Source: Methylobacterium trifolii (GTDB lineage: Bacteria; Pseudomonadota; Alphaproteobacteria; Rhizobiales; Beijerinckiaceae). Taken from it: a stretch of 33,831 nt of DNA. Within the stretch, counting starts at the first letter, position 1. Every line of letters starts with the position of its first letter. Location of the stretch: positions 1 to 33,831 of the forward strand of contig NZ_BPRB01000316.1 in NCBI RefSeq assembly GCF_022179685.1, read 5' to 3'. Of the stretch, positions 14,636 through 23,534 are shown piece after piece. Both the position numbers and the translations under genes were made by a program. Below the pieces are notes generated by a model, which saw nothing but the letters and a program-made list of their open reading frames with translations, did no database searches and was not told the origin of the DNA.

Positions 14636-16309
14636 TCACATGTTGGGATAGTTCGGCCCGCCCGGACCTTCGGGCGTGACCCAGTTGATGTTCTGGTTGG
14701 GGTCCTTGATATCGCAGGTCTTGCAGTGGACGCAGTTCTGCGCGTTGATCTGGTAGCGCACCCCGTCGCCCGCGGAGGCATCCTCCACCCATTCGTAGAC
14801 GCCGGCCGGGCAGTAGCGGGCCGAGGGGCCGCCGAAGACGTCGTGCTCCGAGGTCTTCTGCAGGCCCATGTCCTTCACCTTGAGGTGGGGGGGCTGGTCC
14901 TCCTCGTGGTTGGTGTTCGAGAGGTAGACCGAGGACAGCCGGTCGAAGGTGAGCTTGCCGTCGGGCTTCGGGTAGACGATCGGCGTCACCTCCGCGAGCG
15001 GCTTGGTGCAGGCATGGTCCGGCTTGCCGTGTGCGAGGGTGCCGAAGGGCGAGGTGTTCAGGAGCGTGTTCGCCCACATGTCGAGGCCGCCGAGCCCCAC
15101 GCCGACCAGGGTGCCGTAGCGCGACCAGAGCGGCTTGACGTTGCGCACCCGCTTGAGGTCGTCCCCGATCGGGCTAGCGCGCCAGCCGTCCTCGTAATCG
15201 GCGAGTTCGTCCCCCTGGCGCCCGGCCCGGAGGGCGGCGGCGATGGCCTCGGCCGCCTGCATCCCCGAGAGCACGGCGTTGTGCGAGCCCTTGATGCGCG
15301 GCACGTTCACGAAGCCGGCGGAATCGCCCACGAGACAGCCGCCGGGGAAGACGAGCTTGGGCACCGACTGCCAGCCCCCCTCCATGATGGCGCGCGCCCC
15401 GTAGCCGATGCGCTTGGCGCCCTCGAAGACCTCGGCGATCATCGGGTGCGTCTTGAAGCGCTGGAACTCGTCGAAGGGCGACAGCGTCGGGTTCTCGTAG
15501 TTCAGGTGCGTGACGAAGCCGACCGAGAGCAGGTTGTCGTCGAAGTGGTAGAGCCAGGAGCCGCCGCCGGCCTTGTTCGGCAGGGGCCAGCCCATCGTGT
15601 GCTGAACCAGCCCCGGCTGGAACTTCGCGTCCGACAGTTGCCAGAGTTCCTTGACGCCCAGCCCGTATTTCTGGTGGTCGCTGTCCCGGTTGAGCCCGAA
15701 CCGGTCGATCAGCGTCTTGGTCAGCGAGCCGCGCGCGCCCTCGCCGAAGATCGTGTACTTGCCGCGCAATTCCATGCCGCGGGTGAAGTCGTCGCGGGCC
15801 TCGCCGGAGCGGGCGATGCCGAGGTCGCCCGTGGCGATGCCGGTGACGACGCCGTTCCCGTCGTAGAGCACCTCGGAGGCCGGGAAGCCCGGATAGATCT
15901 CGACACCGAGTTCCTCCGCCTTGCGGCCGAGATACTTCGCGACGTTCGAGAGCGAGCCGACGAAGTTGCCGTGGTTGCTCATCAGTTTGGGGAAGAACAG
16001 GTTCGGCAGGGAGACGCCGCTGTTCTTGGTGAGGAACATGAACTCGTCGCGCTCCACCGCCGTCTTCAGGGGGCGGTCCGGGTCGTCGCGCCAGTCCGGC
16101 ACCAGCACGTCGAGGCCGGACGGGTCGATCACCGCGCCGGAAAGGATGTGGGCGCCGACCTCGGAGCCCTTCTCGACCACGACGACACTGATTTCCTCAC
16201 CCGCCTGCGAGGAGAGCTGTTTCAGGCGGATGGCGGCAGCGAGCCCGGCCGGACCCGCGCCGACGATCACCACGTCGAAATCCATGCCCTCGCGTTCGGG
16301 AAGCGCCAT
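14636..16309 (-). CDS. Electron transfer flavoprotein–ubiquinone oxidoreductase
   Basis: A 557-residue inner-membrane-associated flavoprotein that passes electrons from ETF (fed by acyl-CoA and other dehydrogenases) to ubiquinone. The FAD dinucleotide motif GAGPAGLAAAIRL lies near the N-terminus. The second FAD region is GGCLVGDSAGFVNVPRIKG. The C-terminal 4Fe-4S cluster is ligated by C500 (in RYCPAGVYEW) and C526, C529 and C532 (in CVHCKTCDIKDP). The length equals the family norm. ATG at 16309 is preceded by AGGAGAGAG. The ETF subunits are not in this window. The gene is divergent from the uracil-DNA glycosylase gene across a 223-bp intergenic region in which I see no clear promoter. Confidence 0.97.
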   Translation of the reverse strand: MALPEREGMDFDVVIVGAGPAGLAAAIRLKQLSSQAGEEISVVVVEKGSEVGAHILSGAVIDPSGLDVLVPDWRDDPDRPLKTAVERDEFMFLTKNSGVSLPNLFFPKLMSNHGNFVGSLSNVAKYLGRKAEELGVEIYPGFPASEVLYDGNGVVTGIATGDLGIARSGEARDDFTRGMELRGKYTIFGEGARGSLTKTLIDRFGLNRDSDHQKYGLGVKELWQLSDAKFQPGLVQHTMGWPLPNKAGGGSWLYHFDDNLLSVGFVTHLNYENPTLSPFDEFQRFKTHPMIAEVFEGAKRIGYGARAIMEGGWQSVPKLVFPGGCLVGDSAGFVNVPRIKGSHNAVLSGMQAAEAIAAALRAGRQGDELADYEDGWRASPIGDDLKRVRNVKPLWSRYGTLVGVGLGGLDMWANTLLNTSPFGTLAHGKPDHACTKPLAEVTPIVYPKPDGKLTFDRLSSVYLSNTNHEEDQPPHLKVKDMGLQKTSEHDVFGGPSARYCPAGVYEWVEDASAGDGVRYQINAQNCVHCKTCDIKDPNQNINWVTPEGPGGPNYPNM

Positions 16310-16532
16310 CCGTCTCTCTCCTGCCTACGCGGCGTTACGCAACTGCCGGCCACGCCGGATCGGGGCGCCTCGCCTCTGATCGGGCACCTGGACCGTTCTC
16401 AACCCATTCCAAACTAGGAAGGCAAGCGGTATCGGGGAGGGGAGCGGCCAAGTCGCACAGGGATAAGTCGCGCCGGATCGGGCCGGCCCCTCCACGTTGT
16501 CCACAGGCCGCCGGCGCCCCACATCCCCGACG

Positions 16533-17393
16533 ATGGCTTCACCCGCAGACGCGCAGCGCGACCTGATCGCCTATCTCGACTTCCACGTCGAAGCCGGCGT
16601 CGACCTGTTTCTCGACGAGCACCCGCACGACCGGATGAGCGAGGCCGACGCGCCGGCACCCGCCCTTCCCACGCGGCGCGTCGAGCCGGCCGCACAGGTG
16701 CCGCCCCGTACCCTGCCGCCACCCGCCGCGGAGCCTGCCCGCCCGGCCGCCCCCCGCACCTACGGCCAATCCGCCTCGGCCAAGCCGGAGGAGGCAGCGA
16801 GCGATGCCCGCGCCAGGGCCCGCGAGGCCGCGAGCCTGGAGGAATTGGAGGCGCTGATGGCCGGCTTCGAGGCCTGCCCCTTGCGCTTCACGGCCAAGAA
16901 CCTCGTCTTCGCCGACGGCAGCCCCACCGCCAAGGTGATGTTCGTGGGCGAGGCGCCGGGCGCGGACGAGGACCGCATCGGCAAGCCGTTCATGGGCCGC
17001 TCCGGCCAGCTCCTCGACCGGATGATGGCCACGATCGGCCTCGACCGGTCGAGCGCCTACGTCACCAACATCGTGCCCTGGCGCCCGCCGGGCAACCGGG
17101 ACCCGACGCCCCAGGAGATCGCGATCTGCCGCCCCTTCCTCGAGCGGCAGATCGAGTTGGTGGACCCGGACGTGGTCGTGTGCCTGGGCAGCCCGGCGAC
17201 GAAGACGCTGACCGGCACCAAGGACGGCATCCTCAAGGCGCGGGGCCGGTTCTACCCCTACCTGCTCCCGACGCGGGAGATCCGGGCGCTGGCGACCCTG
17301 CATCCGGCCTTCCTGCTGCGCCAGCCGGTGCAGAAGCGGCAATCCTGGCGCGACTTCCGGCTGCTGCGGGCGGCACTCGACGGAAAAGCTTGA
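16533..17393 (+). CDS. Uracil-DNA glycosylase, family-4-like, lacking two Fe–S cysteines
   Basis: A 286-residue DNA repair enzyme. An N-terminal, proline/alanine-rich extension of ~95 residues precedes the catalytic domain. Motif A is GEAPGADED (139–147), with GKPFMGRSGQLL after it; motif B is HPAFLLR (257–263). Classical family 4 enzymes bind a 4Fe-4S cluster with four cysteines. Here C115 and C199 remain, but the other two positions are F112 (GFEACPL) and W183 (VPWRPP, where the thermophilic enzyme has a Cys), so the cluster is probably absent. This resembles the Fe–S-free uracil glycosylase class described from Bradyrhizobium. I chose ATG at 16533; an upstream start at 16497 is possible. 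The enzyme would excise uracil from DNA. Confidence 0.88.
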   Translation: MASPADAQRDLIAYLDFHVEAGVDLFLDEHPHDRMSEADAPAPALPTRRVEPAAQVPPRTLPPPAAEPARPAAPRTYGQSASAKPEEAASDARARAREAASLEELEALMAGFEACPLRFTAKNLVFADGSPTAKVMFVGEAPGADEDRIGKPFMGRSGQLLDRMMATIGLDRSSAYVTNIVPWRPPGNRDPTPQEIAICRPFLERQIELVDPDVVVCLGSPATKTLTGTKDGILKARGRFYPYLLPTREIRALATLHPAFLLRQPVQKRQSWRDFRLLRAALDGKA

Positions 17394-17472
17394 CCGTTCC
17401 GGCGGAACCGCCTCGTCGGCCACGCCATTATCTCCGGGTCCGTCATCGGGCGGCGTGAGTGGCGGGCTGAGC

Positions 17473-18393
17473 ATGCGCTGGGACGATTTTCGCGGTTCGG
17501 ACAACGTCGAGGACCGCCGCGGTGAGGGCGGCGGCGGCGGGGGCATGGGCTTTCCCGGCGGCGGTGCCGGCGGGCTCGGCATCGGCGCCATCGTCGTCCT
17601 GATGATCATCGGCTGGGTCACGGGCATCAACCCCGCGATCCTGATCGGCGGCGCCGAGCAGATGACCCGCGGCGGAGGCGGCGGCAGCCAGCGCGAGGAG
17701 CAGGCCGACCCGGAGACGCAGCAACGCCGCCGCACGGCCCCGACCGACGAGAGCGGGCGCTTCGCCGCCAAGATCCTCGGCAACACCGAGGACGTGTGGA
17801 GCACGGTGCTGCCGAACCAGACCGGCAAGCAGTACACGCCGACGACGATGGTGCTCTATAGCGGCGGCACCCGCAGCGGCTGCGGCTCGGCGCAGGCCGC
17901 GATGGGGCCGTTCTACTGCCCGCTCGACAAGAAGGTCTATCTCGACACCGGCTTCTTCAAGGAGATGGCCTCGAAGTTCGGGGTGAAGGGCGATTTCGCC
18001 TACGCCTACGTCATCGCCCACGAGGTTGGCCACCACGTCCAGGACGTGCTCGGCATCCTCGGCAAGGTCCAGGCCCGCCAGCAGGCGGCCTCGAACAAGG
18101 CCGAGGCGAACGGGCTCTCGGTGCGCATCGAGCTGATGGCCGATTGCCTGGCCGGCGTCTGGGCCAAGAACTCCAACGACAAGTACAACGCCCTGGAGCC
18201 CGGTGACATCGAGGAGGCCATGAACGCCGCCAGCGCCATCGGCGACGACAAGCTCCAGAAGCAGTCGCAGGGCTACGCCGTGCCGGATTCCTTCACCCAC
18301 GGCTCCTCGGCGCAGCGGATGCGCTGGTTCATGACCGGCTACAAGAGCGGCCAGACCAAGTCCTGCGACACCTTCCGCACGGCCAACAACTGA
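17473..18393 (+). CDS. YpfJ/KPN_02809-type neutral zinc metallopeptidase
   Basis: A 306-residue membrane-anchored protein. It starts with the family-typical MRWDDFRGSDNVEDRRG, followed by a glycine-rich stretch and one transmembrane segment (about 36–58). The rest is a periplasmic metallopeptidase-like domain with the zinc motif AHEVGHH (H183, E184, H187) and the downstream RIELMADCLAGVWA segment supplying the third ligand region. Two cysteines (SGCGSAQ and FYCPLD) may form a disulfide. I chose ATG at 17473 because the conserved family start lies there; GTG at 17455 would add six residues. Proteolytic activity is predicted from motifs and poorly characterised in the family. Confidence 0.92.
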   Translation: MRWDDFRGSDNVEDRRGEGGGGGGMGFPGGGAGGLGIGAIVVLMIIGWVTGINPAILIGGAEQMTRGGGGGSQREEQADPETQQRRRTAPTDESGRFAAKILGNTEDVWSTVLPNQTGKQYTPTTMVLYSGGTRSGCGSAQAAMGPFYCPLDKKVYLDTGFFKEMASKFGVKGDFAYAYVIAHEVGHHVQDVLGILGKVQARQQAASNKAEANGLSVRIELMADCLAGVWAKNSNDKYNALEPGDIEEAMNAASAIGDDKLQKQSQGYAVPDSFTHGSSAQRMRWFMTGYKSGQTKSCDTFRTANN

Positions 18394-18409
18394 GCCGCCG
18401 CCGCCGGCC

Positions 18410-19654
18410 TCACCACAGGCCGGCATGGGGGTGGAAGGCGACCACGTCGCCCGGCGCGACGCGGCCCGCATCCTCGGGCAGGTCGGCGAGCCCGTCGCTT
18501 CCCGCGAGCGCCGTCAGGGCACCGCCGGGGTTCTTGACGGCCTCGACGCTGCCGTCGTCCGCGCGGCGCAGGGCCACCCGCAGGAACTCGCGCCTGCCCG
18601 GTTTCTTGGGATGGGCGAAGGCGGCGCGCACTGGCAGGCCGATGGGCGGGGCGTAGGTCTCCCCCCCGAGCCGGGCGAGCAGCGGTCGCACCACGAACAG
18701 CAGGGTGACGTAGGCCGCGACCGGGTTCCCCGGCAGGCCGACGAAGGGCGTGCCGGCGACGATCCCGAGCGCCACCGGCCGCCCCGGCTTGATCGCGAGG
18801 CGCCAGAAGGTCAGGGAGCCTGCGGCCTCGACCGCGGCCTTGACATGGTCCTCCTCCCCCACGGAGACGCCGCCCGAGGTCAGGACGAGGTCGTGCTCGC
18901 CGGCGGCTTCCGCGATGCGCGCGCGCAGGGTCGCCGGGTCGTCGCGCAGGATGCCGAGGTCGTGCGGCAGGGTGCCGAGCCGGCGCAGCAGCGCCAGCAG
19001 CATCACCCGGTTGGCATCGTAGATCGCGGCCGGCCCCAGGACCTCTCCCGGCTCCCGCAACTCGTCGCCTGTGGAGAAGACGGCCACGCGCAGCGCCTTG
19101 CGCACCGGCAGGGCGTCGAGCCCGAGGGCGGCAGCCAGCGCCAGCTCCGGCGGCCCCAGGCGCCGGCCGGCCGGGATCGCCACGCTGCCGCGGGCCACGT
19201 CCTCGCCGGCCAGGCGCCGGTTCGCGCCCTGCGCCAGCCCCGGCGGCAGGTGGACGGCGCCGCCTTCCACGCGCACGTCCTCCTGCATGAACACGGTGTC
19301 GGCGCCCGGCGGCATGGCCGCCCCGGTGAAGATGCGCACCGCCCCCGCCCGGCCATCGAGGCTGGCCGGCTCGGCACCCGCGGGGATGCGTCCGCGCACG
19401 GGGAGCACGGTCCCGGACCCGGCCGCGAGGTCGGAAAAGCGCACGGCGTAGCCGTCGACGGCCGCGTTGTCGAAGGGGGGCAGGGCGATCGGCGCGCGGA
19501 TCTCGGCGCCCGCGACCCGCCCGTCCGCCAGGGCGAGGGGCACCGGCTCGATGCCCGCCAGCACCGGCAGCCGCGTGCCGATGAGGGACGCCGCCTCGGC
19601 GACGGTCATGGCCGGCCGCGCCCCATCGAAGCAGTCGTCGCTCAGGCGCGCCAT
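18410..19654 (-). CDS. moeA: Molybdopterin molybdenumtransferase MoeA
   Basis: A 414-residue cytoplasmic enzyme that inserts molybdate into adenylylated molybdopterin in the last step of molybdenum cofactor synthesis. MoeA motifs are clear: PPFDNAAVDGYAV near the N-terminus, IFTGAAMPPGADTV, the MoCF-domain FSTGDELREPG, SGGVSVGEEDHV, and GLPGNPVAAYVTLLFVV. The C-terminal domain IV includes FLRVAL. ATG at 19654 gives a full-length protein; a second ATG at codon 16 is possible. Molybdate would come from the ModABC importer encoded at 1137–4474. No other cofactor gene neighbours it; it converges with the peptidase gene (16-nt gap). Confidence 0.96.
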   Translation of the reverse strand: MARLSDDCFDGARPAMTVAEAASLIGTRLPVLAGIEPVPLALADGRVAGAEIRAPIALPPFDNAAVDGYAVRFSDLAAGSGTVLPVRGRIPAGAEPASLDGRAGAVRIFTGAAMPPGADTVFMQEDVRVEGGAVHLPPGLAQGANRRLAGEDVARGSVAIPAGRRLGPPELALAAALGLDALPVRKALRVAVFSTGDELREPGEVLGPAAIYDANRVMLLALLRRLGTLPHDLGILRDDPATLRARIAEAAGEHDLVLTSGGVSVGEEDHVKAAVEAAGSLTFWRLAIKPGRPVALGIVAGTPFVGLPGNPVAAYVTLLFVVRPLLARLGGETYAPPIGLPVRAAFAHPKKPGRREFLRVALRRADDGSVEAVKNPGGALTALAGSDGLADLPEDAGRVAPGDVVAFHPHAGLW

Positions 19655-19731
19655 GCGTCTCGCCCCGGCGCGAGTGGGCCGGTGGGAAGAGAGTTCGGCA
19701 GAGGGCTCGGGGCTTGGCGATGGCGGCTCAC

Positions 19732-19753
19732 GATGCCGCCGGCTTGCGGCATC
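19732..19753 (-). terminator. Hairpin downstream of the GNAT gene
   Basis: GATGCCGC (19732–19739) pairs perfectly with GCGGCATC (19746–19753) across a 6-nt loop, 26 nt past the GNAT stop on the minus strand. There is no T-run. It may end the sterol-desaturase/GNAT transcript before the moeA promoter. Confidence 0.4.
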
Positions 19754-19778
19754 CGGCCGGCCCGATCAAGCCTTCCGG

Positions 19779-20912
19779 TCAGGCGGCGGCCTCCGCCTGG
19801 TGCGCGTCCCCCGGCGCCGGCTTGACGTAGCGGCGGCGCAGCTCCTGGACCGTGCGGTTGCAGCGGTCGAGCACCAGGGCCGCGGCGCCCGGCAGGGTGC
19901 GCGTGCCCATCACCGAATCCAGCGTGACGCTGTGGGTGGCGAAGCGGCTCTTGAAGGCTTCCGCGCCGCAGAGGAAGTCGACGGTATGCAGGCCGTGGTC
20001 GATGGACCATTGGATGTAGTCCATCATCAGCACCATCCCCGGCGAGCCGCGCTCGAAGGCGGGGTCGTAGGTGGTGACGAAGGCCATCATCGTGCCGGCC
20101 TGCACGAAGTTGATCGAGACCGCGACGACGGCGCCGTCGCATTCCAGCACGAAGGCGCGCAGCAGGCCGGTCTCCGCCAGCACCTGCACCAGGGCGGCCA
20201 AGGCCGGGGCGCCCTCGTCGTAGAGGTTCGATTCGAGGCCGTTCTCGGCGAGCCAGGCCCGCTTGAACCCGGCCAGCCGGTCGAGGATCGGGGCCAGGGG
20301 CTCGCCCTCTGGCAGGAGGCGGGAGGTCAGCGCGCCGCGGTCGGAGATGACCTTCTGGCCGCGCCGGTAGTTCTGCCGGGTCTTCTTCGACTGGGCGTCG
20401 AACCAGGCCTTGCCGGTGGGCCAGGGGCCGGCGACGCGCAGGCTCGCCTCGCTGCGGTGGTTCGGCCGCAGGAAGACGCCCCCTTGCGCCGTCGGGTCGA
20501 GGAGGGTGCGGGCCGCGGCATCCGGCAGCAGGCGGTTGAGGTAGACGAGGTCGAAGCCGCCGGCCTGCGAGAGGTGGTCCCACATCCGCTGCACGATGCC
20601 GGGCGCAGCGTCCGGGGCGAGGACGGCGTCGCCGTAATCGGCGTGGTCCTTGGCCGCCCATTCGAGGAGGCGCAGGCCCGCCCGCTTGCAGGTGGCCAGC
20701 GGCAGGACGGCCTCCAGCGCGTCGCCGCGCCAGGCCAGCACGACCAAGAGCCCGCGCCGCTCCCGGTCGGGCGCCGTCGCCCACCAGGCCGAGACCCAGG
20801 CATGGCTCTGGAACACCAGCGCGCCGGCCTCCCGCCACAGGGCGGTCCAGGCGGGCCCGACCGCCGCCAGGCGCTCGGCGGAGCGGACGATCTCGAGGCG
20901 TTGGCCGGTCAT
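19779..20912 (-). CDS. GNAT acyltransferase, CelD/BioF2-like
   Basis: A 377-residue protein of the large GNAT type (Acetyltransf_6). A first half contains FQSHAWVSAWWATAPD. The middle KKTRQNYRRGQKVI segment is typical of CelD-type proteins. A second GNAT core follows, with LRAFVLECDGAVVAVSINF and the C-terminal DFLCGAEAFKSRFAT. Members are often found in exopolysaccharide or cellulose loci and are thought to transfer acyl or aminoacyl groups to sugars or carrier molecules; the donor here is unknown. The start ATG (20912) overlaps the stop of the sterol-desaturase-like gene by 4 nt (ATGA), implying translational coupling. No signal peptide or membrane segment is seen, so it is cytosolic. Confidence 0.88.
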   Translation of the reverse strand: MTGQRLEIVRSAERLAAVGPAWTALWREAGALVFQSHAWVSAWWATAPDRERRGLLVVLAWRGDALEAVLPLATCKRAGLRLLEWAAKDHADYGDAVLAPDAAPGIVQRMWDHLSQAGGFDLVYLNRLLPDAAARTLLDPTAQGGVFLRPNHRSEASLRVAGPWPTGKAWFDAQSKKTRQNYRRGQKVISDRGALTSRLLPEGEPLAPILDRLAGFKRAWLAENGLESNLYDEGAPALAALVQVLAETGLLRAFVLECDGAVVAVSINFVQAGTMMAFVTTYDPAFERGSPGMVLMMDYIQWSIDHGLHTVDFLCGAEAFKSRFATHSVTLDSVMGTRTLPGAAALVLDRCNRTVQELRRRYVKPAPGDAHQAEAAA

Positions 20913-21904
20913 GGCTGGGCGCTTTCCTGTGGCCGGGGGGGCGTGTTCCGGCGCGGCCGGACCTGCCGCACGATCCGGCGCCACATCTTCTTGAGGGGCA
21001 GGAGGTAGAGGCCAGAAAGGGACTGGTAGTCGGCCACGTCCCGGTCGACGAGGCCGAACTTGAAGTCCTCGTCGGGGTGGGGCACGCACAGGGTCCCGAA
21101 CAGGCGGTCCCAGAACGAGAACAGCAGGCCGAAGTTCTTGTCGTAGTGGCGCGCGTCGGTGCTGTGGTGCAACTGGTGCCAGTGCGGGCAGAGGACGACG
21201 TTGTTCAGCGGCCCGAACGAGATCTTGAAATGCGTGTGGCGCACGAAGTCCATCATCAGGATGTTGCGCATGATGTAGACGTTGACGCCGAAGACCGTGA
21301 CCTCGACCGGATTGAGGGCGACCAGCGTCCAGATGCCGAAGCAGATGCCGGGGATCACCCCGTCCCAGGCCCGGTTCATCAGCTCGTCGAGCGGATGGAC
21401 CCGGTCCTTGGTGATGCCGACCATCACCTCGGCCGAATGGTGCACCTTGTGCAGCTCCCACAGGAACGGGAAGCGGTGCTGGGCGGTGTGGTAGATGTAG
21501 TAGGAGATGTCGTAGGCGAGCAGCATCGTCACGGTGAAGATGCAGACCGTGACCGGCCCCGGCGCGCCGCCGAGCAGCGGCTCGTGGATTCCGAACAGGG
21601 CGCCCAGCAGCTTGTTGGTGCCGTAGCCGACCGCGACCACGAAGGTGACGCCCGCCGGGATCAGCAGGAACGGCATGATCGCCTTGCGGGTGACGTAGAA
21701 CAGCAGGTCCGCCCGCGCGGACGGGTGCATCATCACCTCGTGCGGCAGCAGGAACTCGAAGAACTCGGCAAACGATTTCCGCTCCGCCGTGCGCCAGTAG
21801 GCGACGAGCGCGCAGCCGAGCGCCGTGGCACAGAGCAGCCCCGTGGTCAGGAGGTTTTCGGCCGAGATCCGGTCGAGGATCTTGGCGACGAAGTCCTGGA
21901 TCAT
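20909..21904 (-). CDS. Sterol desaturase / fatty acid hydroxylase family membrane protein
   Basis: A 331-residue inner-membrane di-iron oxygenase of the sterol desaturase/fatty acid hydroxylase superfamily. The histidine clusters are visible: YHTAQHRFP (HxxxH), LHKVHHSAE (HxxHH) and PHWHQLHHSTD (HxxHH). Four or more hydrophobic segments lie around them. These enzymes use O2 to hydroxylate or desaturate a lipid chain. ATG at 21904 has AAGGG upstream; an upstream ATG at 21934 is less likely. It forms an overlapping pair with the GNAT gene, so a shared lipid or lipid-linked glycan substrate is reasonable but unproven. Sterols themselves are unlikely; a fatty acyl, hopanoid or carotenoid substrate is more plausible. 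Confidence 0.9.
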   Translation of the reverse strand: MIQDFVAKILDRISAENLLTTGLLCATALGCALVAYWRTAERKSFAEFFEFLLPHEVMMHPSARADLLFYVTRKAIMPFLLIPAGVTFVVAVGYGTNKLLGALFGIHEPLLGGAPGPVTVCIFTVTMLLAYDISYYIYHTAQHRFPFLWELHKVHHSAEVMVGITKDRVHPLDELMNRAWDGVIPGICFGIWTLVALNPVEVTVFGVNVYIMRNILMMDFVRHTHFKISFGPLNNVVLCPHWHQLHHSTDARHYDKNFGLLFSFWDRLFGTLCVPHPDEDFKFGLVDRDVADYQSLSGLYLLPLKKMWRRIVRQVRPRRNTPPRPQESAQP

Positions 21905-22077
21905 CGCAAGGCGTCCCTTCGCTCGGATCGGCACGCGCGCCGACGGTCGGCCGACGTTCGAGGCCCAGCATCACCGGTCAAAGCTTACGCTTTGCTCAAT
22001 CCGTCCGATGAATGACGCCGGGTGTGGACAAGTCGCGGAGCTGCGGAGGTCGCGCGAGACCTGACTTCTGGCCGCCC

Positions 22078-23253
22078 TCAACCGAGCGAAGGCGATTCCG
22101 GCTCCGGCGACGTCTCGCGCCGGATGCCGTCCTGCCGCCCGGCGAGCGTGAGGCGCAGCATCGCCGCGATGCCCTCGGCGGCCGTGTCGGCCGAGAAGAC
22201 GGCCTCGTAGCGGGCGCGCGCGGCGGCCGGATAGGCACGCCACGCCCCCGGATCGGTCACGATCTCCTCGAGCGTCCGCGACAGGGCCTCGACGCTGCCC
22301 GGCGGCACGACCCAGCCGGTGCGCCTGTCCTCGACGATCTCCGTCAGGCCGCCGATGCCGGAGACCAGCGCCGGGATGCCGTAGGCCAGCGCCTCGATGG
22401 CGACGCGGCCCAGGGATTCCGGGCGCTGGGAGGGCACCGTCACCACGTCGGCCCAGCGATAGAGGGCGGCCGGATCGTCCACGAAGGGCGCGAGCGTGGT
22501 GCGCGCCGAGAGGCCCGCGGCGACGATCAGGTCGGCGAGCGCCCGCTCGCGGTCCGGGTCCTCGAAGGCGCTGCCGACGATGCGCAGTTCGATCCGCGCG
22601 CGGACGGCCTCCGGCAGGCGCCGGATCGCCTCGACCAGCACCTCCTGGCCCTTGATGCGGCTGATCCGCCCGAGCATCAGCAGCCGCAGGGGCCGGGTGC
22701 CGTCGTAGGTGGGGACGTTGGGCTGCGCCGGCCCCTCGATGCCGTTGTAGACCACCCGCGCCGTCACGGACGGCGGCATGGCGAAGGCGGCTTGCGTCGC
22801 CCGCGAGTTGAACACGACGTTGGCCCCGCTCCATTGGATCAGGCCGCGCAGGACCGTGAGGGTCGCGCCCTCCGGGATCTCATGGACGTGGACCACGCTC
22901 CGGCCGGGCAGCAGCCGCGCGGCCAGCAGGTAGTCGGCCACGACAGTGGTGTTCACGTAGACGAGGTCGCTTGCCCGGATGCGGCGCAGCGCCCGCGCCA
23001 CCGCGAAGGGGAGGGCGGCCAGCCCGATGGTGGCGAGCCGGACGAGACCGCGGCGGCGCAGGATCCACAGGGGCTCCACGACGATGCGGGAGGCGACCCG
23101 CTCCAGGGGCTCCACGATCGGCCCGCGGCGCGGCAGCACCACGTCGATCCAGGCCTGCGGATAGGCCGCGCGGATCGTGCGCACGCTCTCGCAGAAGCTG
23201 CGGTCCGAGCCGTAGAGCTCGTAGCCCTGATGCACGCAGGTGATGCGCTTCAC
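22078..23253 (-). CDS. GT4-type glycosyltransferase
   Basis: A 391-residue cytosolic glycosyltransferase of the GT-B fold (GT4 family). The N-terminal half begins VKRITCVHQGYELYGSDR with a donor-site-like HEIPEGATL region. The C-terminal half has the classic LMLGRISRIKGQEVL and the retaining-enzyme E-x7-E signature in PSQRPESLGRVAIEAL, then AYGIPALVSGIGGLTEIV. The start is GTG at 23253 with AAGGA at good spacing. It is transcribed divergently from the DUF1972 glycosyltransferase across 281 bp. It presumably adds one sugar to a lipid-linked repeat unit or surface glycan; donor and acceptor are unknown. Confidence 0.92.
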   Translation of the reverse strand: MKRITCVHQGYELYGSDRSFCESVRTIRAAYPQAWIDVVLPRRGPIVEPLERVASRIVVEPLWILRRRGLVRLATIGLAALPFAVARALRRIRASDLVYVNTTVVADYLLAARLLPGRSVVHVHEIPEGATLTVLRGLIQWSGANVVFNSRATQAAFAMPPSVTARVVYNGIEGPAQPNVPTYDGTRPLRLLMLGRISRIKGQEVLVEAIRRLPEAVRARIELRIVGSAFEDPDRERALADLIVAAGLSARTTLAPFVDDPAALYRWADVVTVPSQRPESLGRVAIEALAYGIPALVSGIGGLTEIVEDRRTGWVVPPGSVEALSRTLEEIVTDPGAWRAYPAAARARYEAVFSADTAAEGIAAMLRLTLAGRQDGIRRETSPEPESPSLG

Positions 23254-23534
23254 CGGATCGTCCTTATGGCGACGCGGGTCTGGTATGCCGCGCGGCGAAA
23301 ACCTGCCGGACAAAGGTGAATCCCAGCCTAAGTCTTTCGCACGCAAGCAAGCGATTCGGGCGCGCGACCAAAGGATTCGGCGGCTGCGCATCCCGCAATC
23401 CGGGGTCGGCCGCCGTCTTTCCACTGCCGTGATCGCGTGCCGGACCCGGCAAAGTACGCATTCGCGTGTTCCAGTGACAGCCCAGTAACCTCCCGCGCGT
23501 AGTGTCGGTGTGTCTACCGGGAGAGAAGACGTCG

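Noticed and set aside
14576-16417. A 613-codon plus-strand frame antisense to the ETF-QO gene
   Set aside because: There are no motifs, and the opposite strand encodes a full-length, motif-complete enzyme.
16310-16532. Search for a structured RNA or small gene in the ETF-QO/UDG divergent gap
   Set aside because: Only weak promoter-like hexamers and no stable conserved-looking fold were seen.
18410-19654. Possible molybdenum island linking moeA with modABC
   Set aside because: The genes are 14 kb apart with unrelated genes between, so only the pathway is shared.
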